A stretch of 64,000 nt of DNA. It comes from Lytechinus variegatus. Taxonomy: Eukaryota > Echinodermata > Echinoidea > Temnopleuroida > Toxopneustidae. Below the pieces are notes generated by a model. The model saw nothing but the letters and a program-made list of their open reading frames with translations. It was not told the origin of the DNA and searched no databases. Made by a program: the position numbers and the translations under genes. Shown one piece after another: positions 59,101 to 64,000 of this stretch. The stretch spans positions 9,355,124 through 9,419,123 of the forward strand of contig NC_054755.1 in NCBI RefSeq assembly GCF_018143015.1, written 5' to 3'. Positions within the stretch are counted from its first letter, which is position 1, and each line of letters starts with the position of its first letter.

Positions 59101-62100
59101 TACCGACCGAGCTAACATGCTCCCTTTGTTTTACACTTATTCCAAAAATCCTTATTAACCCTTTGAAACCGGAATTATTAGGGCGGCCGTGACATACATG
59201 TACACCCTGAATTATGTGCACACAAATGACTTCTCGACCACATTCACACAATTCCCCATGATCTGAGACCCAACGGCACCTTGCCCCCGCTAGTACCCGG
59301 ACCGAGCCGGCTGAAGTTGTTTGGCTTCTCGTAGACCTAGTCTACAATCAGAAATATCAAATTTAGTGTCTGTTTTGGGCTCCAAATCACTGTTTTCACC
59401 AAAGTCAGATATACCAATTGCTTCCCCATAGTAAGCATGTGACTCGCCGCGTATTACACCGTGTGTTACCGCACATACGACACAAGCAACCACAAAAAAG
59501 TGGCATATTTTGGCCATTTTTTAAGCTAAATCCTTCCGAAATCATTGCCGACATTGACTGAAATTATCGATTAAATATTCCTACACGTACTAGAAATATG
59601 ACGTCATTTTAAAAGATCACCTGACATTTAGAATCCATGCTTTTGAAGTCACATGGCTGTAGACCGGTATTCCGCCCTATCGGGTATTTGCGCGTTTTCT
59701 GGCAGGCTGGTATTCCGGCCTATCGGGTTCAAAGGGTTAAACTTACATTAGCTCTGATGACATCATCAAACACAAGTTTCCAAGTCTGGGCATCGTCGGC
59801 CGAATCCGCACAGAAGATTGTATTTGCCTGACTTGTACGGATTTCAATCAAGCCCAGTATATCGTGGCTGGACGGAGGCGTCACACCAGTCACATCACGT
59901 GCAATCTGAATGTAGTACAAAGTACATGTAAGACATTAATACCATTTATCACCTCTCAAAGTTGAGGAAAAAAAAAAGAAGACAAGGATTTAATGTTTCG
60001 GACAGAGAGATTATTAAGTCAAAGTCCAATTTCTGATGATTTTAATCCAATTTGCCAAGGTCCAAGCGAAATGCTCATGAAGGTCAACCTAATAATTATT
60101 CTTTTCTTTTTATTAACTGCATCTGGTTTATGAGTGTTCAGATACTTGCGTAAAAAAAATCACTTTTGTGAATCTTGACCCACATGTCATTTTGTTTTAT
60201 CTTGCTCTTTATGGTACATCCTTTATTTCAATTAGACAAAGTTGATAGTGGATCAAGTATGCATGTATGTATGTTTTAATTATTTAAATACAGGATAAAA
60301 AAACCTGCTTTCAGCGGCAAAGCTGTTTTTCAGCAAGTCCGTACATAAAAGTTGAAAAACATAAAACAATAAATTTTAAATCATGAACAAAACAATAAAT
60401 ACAAACATTTGAACGGACATAAATTACATGACAAAAATAAAGATTTGAGATAAGAGAATAAGAACTAATAAAGCAACAGAAAATATATACACATTTACAC
60501 AGTGGGGTTAGCCAAGATGGTGTTAGCTGGTCTGAGAATAACACCATATAGGAATTAGACTCAAATGATCATTTGAACAAATAAGTACTAATGTTGGACC
60601 AAATTGTAATTAGACCAAACTGATCTACATGTGGGCATTAGACTAAAATGATCATTTCACCAAGTAAGTTGGTTGGATCAAATCGTGATTAGGCCAAATT
60701 AATAGTAGATCAGGTGGATTTAGCAACGATGGTGTTAGCCGGTCTGAGAATAAGACCAGATCTAAGAATTAGACCATCTGACAGTAGACCAAGTGGATAT
60801 CTTTAACAAACCTTCAAGACGAAGCAATCCCTGGGGAGGTTGATTTGTCCTTGTAGGTCTTTCTGCTTCTCATCATTGAAATACGAAAGCATACCGTTCG
60901 TCTTCAAGATACAGTAACAACTCTTCCATCTTCTCAATACATCACCTAAATAAAGAGAACGAGAGAATGTGAAAAACAACTTAAGGTTGACGTTGTGTAT
61001 AATACAGACATTGCCAATCTAGGTTTAATTTCATTTCAATGATGGAGTTGTATTTTCAAAAGGGATTATATTTGCCCGTTTCCTGTAGTGCTAAGGGAAA
61101 ATATTCTTCCAAGGAAAAAATACATTTTCGGATGGGATTTGAAATATTAGGCTATTCATTAAACAGATAGACCAGGCAACATTTGTTGCATAATAGATTT
61201 ACAAGCAGAGTATGCATTAATGATAATACAGTAATACTACTAATAATAATATGGAACATATATAGCGCTCAATACAAATGTTTCTAAGCGCTGCATACTA
61301 TTGCCCCGGCTTTAGCATGGCTACCCTGATTGGACACTCAAGCATTCAAGGAATTCCTTCCTACTGAGTACCCATTCACTACACCTGGGTGAAGAGTGGT
61401 AAATGTAGATAAACGCCTTGCCAAAGGACGCGATTGCTGCGGTGGGGTTTGAACCCCAGACCTTGTGGTTCAAAGTCCGGAGACTTATCCACTGAGCCCG
61501 ACACCTCTACAATATGATATGGCTTTATGATAAATTTGCAATGCTCGCTGCAACTCTGATCCATCATAACAGAAAAATGTATAATAGAAAAATGCAGAAC
61601 GCACATGCTTCATGAAATCAACGCGTACACACTAGCATGTACATCAAGTAAACTAAACTACCTAACTACACAACTTTCAGCAGGAGTGATGTCACCTACG
61701 TGAATATACCACTGCCATTAGCAATACAACAAAGTTATATTCGTTGAGGTGCAGGGAATAATTTTGCTTTACAAATTTGAAAGGCATTTTTGGTCAGAAG
61801 AGAAAAACAATCAACTAAGTAATGTAGGCTACAGACCTACAGTCCTATGTAAAAATATGCCATACAAAAGACTTTATGAATACATTGTAGCAGTCTTTCA
61901 AAAATGTGGAGCGAAATGCGATGCGATACCAGGAAAATTATTCCAAGGTGACATCAAAACCTAGATTATATAACAAATGTGACCCTTGCGGCTTTGATCA
62001 TATGATGACATATTGAACTATCACTGATTTGAATCTACATAACCTATGTGATTTTATTCAGATAACGCCTACCTACCTACTAGGGGTAATTTCATTTTCT

Positions 62101-63328
62101 TGAATTAGTTGTATTTTCCTCAGGGAGTATATTTTGCAAAAAAGCGACAGCGTTGAGGGGAAACATTCTCCCAAGGAAAAAATATGATTCCAAAACTTTT
62201 GCTCCGGCAACAATTCCTCGGCTATAAATTCCACACACTAATTGTATGAAGACTACAACCCTGGATTTAACACTATACCCTACCATAAACTAAAAGACGT
62301 TAACATAAGACCATATTGCAAATTTGTAACCCTAATCCTAATCCTACACCTTAGATGAAATAAAGCCAGGAGCAATCGTCGCAGGAGCAAATGTTATTAT
62401 GTCACCAAAAATATAGCTTCAGGGCCCCATTGCATAAAAGTTACTAATGATAATGTTGCCATCCGATGGTATACAAATAGCGAATAGGCAAGAGTGCGAT
62501 GGTGCGAGATTTCGCATGAGGTGAAAGAAAGTTGCTCTATTCAACGAGGCGTTAGCCGAGTTGAATAGAGCGTTTCTTTCTTTCACCGAATGCGAAATCT
62601 CGCACCATTGAACGAATAAGAATATTCGCTATTTGTGTTGTACAACGCCTCGGAATCTAGCGAAAATATGAAAAAAACGAGTTTTTCTTTCCAGTAATCT
62701 ATGAAAAGGGAGCAAAAATATTGAAAGCGAAAAGCAAAATCCCACGAGCCGGGCCCACAAGCGCACGTGATCTTGGACAGCATTGCGCATTTAGCCAGCG
62801 GGCTGTACGCGCATTGTCACCTTATTTAATGAAATCGCATTGTGACGTCACCTCCTAAAGCCGTGCAATGGTACATTTTGGATGGTACGTCTTGTGTGCA
62901 ACGGTACGAATGTGTGACATTCAGCTTCCCATTTGATCGCGTACAACAAGCTAAGTAGTCGTTGTACAATAACTACCATGGTAACACTGATCACCAACCA
63001 ATCAAAATCAAGAATTCCATACAAGTTACCATTGGATGCAAAGTTTTCATAATGGTAACTTTTAGAAGAATGTTTAGACCAGCTGAGTTTGTATTGGCCA
63101 TGTAAAGCCTGTATCACATGCTGCAGCTCTGATGAGTCTATGTAGGGCTCAGCCTCAAGTAACTGGACCAGACCACAAAATAAAGCAATAAATAAAAAAA
63201 ATACATCTACATTGCCAATTTGAAGACCAGAAATAAGAAAATGAGCCCAGATGGGCTAACTTACTCTCTCTCTGCATCCAGCCAGCTTTCACAACATGGT
63301 GATTTGCTGCAACTGCACTTGTTGCCAT
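56107..63328 (-). CDS. Evectin/PLEKHB-like PH-domain protein
   Basis: Coding exons on the minus strand: 63328-63265, 60945-60812, 59905-59747, 57522-57171 and 56141-56107, giving 247 residues if exon 5 follows the phase of exon 4. Residues 13-119 form a PH domain: VKAGWMQRE, RRWKSCYCILKTNGMLSYF, then EIRTSQANTIFCADSADDA and the closing helix TWKLVFDD with the conserved Trp at 108. Order and spacing resemble evectins (PLEKHB1/2), which bind acidic phospholipids on endosomes and Golgi. Residues 120-236 are Pro-, Val- and Tyr-rich (PPPVYTVNPSPV). The hydrophobic C-terminal segment of vertebrate evectins is not seen. Exon 5 in its other frame reads PPPECIKPDTTEVPSPSNT with stop at 56082; choosing it needs a missing small exon. 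An acceptor at 63358 implies an upstream 5' UTR exon. Confidence 0.75.
58038..58547 (+). mobile_element. Hairpin-bearing element of about 510 bp, copy A, in PH-gene intron 3
   Basis: It runs from ATTGTACAACG to TTTGTATACCAT and matches 62466-62970 in opposite orientation along its length. The right third is a long hairpin: AAATAGCGAAT, GGTGCGAGATTTCGCAT and GCTCTATTCAAC on one arm and their complements on the other. A second TTGTACAAC lies at about 58367. Small frames inside are not genes. Confidence 0.8.
58822..59122 (-). repeat. tRNA-derived SINE, family D
   Basis: On the minus strand the head reads AGCATGTTAGCTCGGTCGG with box B GGTTCGAGTGCACC in altered form, then a long body ending near CTCCCCCATACAGTTTTAT. 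At about 300 bases it is the longest SINE in the window. Located in PH-gene intron 3. Confidence 0.65.
59159..59736. mobile_element. piggyBac-type element abutting the PH-gene intron 3 donor
   Basis: TTAA at 59155-59158 and 59737-59740 flanks a 578-base element whose ends are CCCTTTGAAACCGG and, complemented, CCCTTTGAACCCG. The right TTAA is joined directly to the splice donor (GTAAGT at 59741-59746 on +, read on the minus strand). Inner direct copies of GGTATTCCG-CCTATCGGGT lie near the right end. No transposase. Confidence 0.8.
59290..59517 (-). CDS. Short frame with signal-peptide-like start inside the piggyBac-type element
   Basis: A 75-codon frame begins MAKICHFFVVACVVCAV, a good signal-peptide shape, followed by an acidic stretch with DLEPKTDTKFD and one Cys. 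It lies wholly within the 578-base element, on the same strand as the PH gene but in its intron. The ATG context (AAAAATGGCC) is favourable. I recognise no family. It may be a captured exon or chance; I would not call it a gene without transcripts. Confidence 0.25.
   Translation of the reverse strand: MAKICHFFVVACVVCAVTHGVIRGESHAYYGEAIGISDFGENSDLEPKTDTKFDISDCRLGLREAKQLQPARSGY
60495..60800 (+). repeat. 'GGTGTTAGC-GGTCTGAGAATAA' repeat, two units
   Basis: Two units about 225 bases apart share GATGGTGTTAGC-GGTCTGAGAATAA-ACCA followed by GAATTAGAC, with more ATTAGACCAAA-type text between. The short motifs are related to the repeats at 13945 and 51186. It ends close to PH-gene exon 2. Confidence 0.6.
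61250..61507 (-). repeat. tRNA-derived SINE, family C
   Basis: The minus strand starts with a tRNA-like head (GGGCTCAGTGGATAAGTCTCC; box B GGTTCAAACCCC) and carries AAGGCGTTTATC, ACCCAGGTGTAGTGAATGGG and AGCGCTATATATGTTCC. The middle resembles family B (ACCTGGGT block). In PH-gene intron 1. Confidence 0.8.
62421..63064. mobile_element. MITE split by insertion of copy B
   Basis: Left part AAAAGTTACTAATGATAATG and right part TTTTCATAATGGTAACTTTT are complementary ends of one small element with an AATCAAAATCAAG core. The roughly 505-base copy B lies between them. The insertion order is therefore readable. Confidence 0.6.
62466..62970 (-). mobile_element. Hairpin-bearing element of about 510 bp, copy B, in PH-gene intron 1
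   Basis: It is the reverse-oriented relative of 58038-58547, with the same ends and the same internal hairpin (GGTGCGAGATTTCGCATGAG against CGAATGCGAAATCTCGCACC). Differences are scattered substitutions and short indels. No open frame of note. Confidence 0.8.
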
Positions 63329-63357
63329 TTTCAAAATGCAGAGGTCCCAATTCACTT

Positions 63358-64000
63358 CTGAAATAAAAATAAAGATGGTAAATATCTGGAAAATTACATG
63401 TGAAGAGCGGATGAAATATGAGAACATAACTATCATATCTTACTAGGGGAGGGGGGAAGCATGTAAGTCAAAGTGCTAAGTGAAAAATCAAAGATCATAT
63501 GACTTGAAAATTACAACTATGATGATATTTTGATTATGTTTCTACATGTATCATGCTCTGAATGCAAAATTCTACTTGGAAAAAGATTAATTTGCATAAA
63601 GAAAAACATCGAAAACATTTAAAATGTAATTACACAATGAATGAACATTTAAAAATGATAGAAACAAGAACAGTCCCAAATAGTTACTTAATATCTTTTA
63701 GTATTTTGTCTTTAAATTAAAATCCTTTCAAGAAATAATAATCATGCTAATCAGTGCTGATAATGCACTGTCCTGTGTGGAATAGTCATTGCTGTTTTGA
63801 TTTAATAAAGCATTTTGACCAAAATATAAATACATATAACTACAAATATAATTCAAACAAAAGAATGTAATGAGTGACATCATCGACTTTCTCCTTTGCA
63901 GCTGTGACTGTTTACTGTGAAAATAAAATATGTTTCAAAATGTCATAAATTTCTCTTTTTTTCATCTGGTTTGAACAAATTTTCAGCTTTGTGTTTAATC
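63358..64000. other. PH-gene upstream sequence, nothing recognised
   Basis: This is probably the first intron or promoter-proximal part of the PH gene, because an acceptor precedes the start-codon exon. AT-rich; no exon or repeat could be supported. Confidence 0.4.

Overview
The window is animal nuclear DNA: AT-rich, with intron-rich genes, GT-AG splice sites, and introns and spacers packed with short DNA transposons and tRNA-derived SINEs. Protein similarity and repeat content suggest a marine invertebrate deuterostome, most likely an echinoderm. This is inference; no species marker is present.

Four protein-coding genes can be assembled exon by exon with consistent splice phases. (1) On the plus strand at 110-9208 are the last nine coding exons (about 380 residues) of importin-5 (IPO5/RanBP5), a nuclear import receptor; its 5' part lies left of the window. 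(2) On the minus strand at 30676-19291 is a complete five-exon gene for a protein of about 1165 residues. It has a divergent bHLH-like segment spread over four exons, a Lys-rich basic stretch, about 13 copies of a 44-residue repeat and a C-terminal C2H2 zinc finger. I do not recognise its orthologue. (3) On the plus strand at 43975-48754 is the complete six-exon spliceosomal gene CWC15 (218 residues). (4) On the minus strand at 63328-56107 is a PH-domain protein resembling evectin/PLEKHB, with a Pro-rich tail. IPO5 converges on gene 2, and CWC15 converges on the PH gene. They share no obvious pathway.

Non-coding layout. IPO5 introns hold a decayed mariner-like transposase, a foldback satellite and a roughly 200-bp tandem repeat. 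The 9.2-19.3 kb spacer carries the IPO5 3' UTR, several MITEs, a tandem repeat and two tRNA-SINEs. Introns of gene 2 hold three complete elements with one architecture: a 12-bp end sequence, tandem units of about 155 bp, and a terminal hairpin made from the same 12 bp. This looks like Helentron-associated (HINE/DINE-type) elements. A piggyBac-type element with TTAA ends lies among them. From 31.4 to 35.7 kb there is a 4.27-kb element with perfect 28-bp inverted ends and another inverted-repeat element nested in it. At 42.6 kb a 592-bp near-palindrome has an 8-bp target duplication and a paralogous empty site at 36.5 kb. CWC15 intron 1 holds an 846-bp TA-flanked element. A 437-bp hAT-type MITE with a perfect 8-bp duplication is at 53.7 kb. 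The PH gene contains a piggyBac-type element abutting a splice donor and two oppositely oriented copies of a hairpin-bearing element of about 510 bp.

No rRNA, CRISPR array or intact autonomous transposon was found. All exon boundaries are read by eye and lack transcript support.
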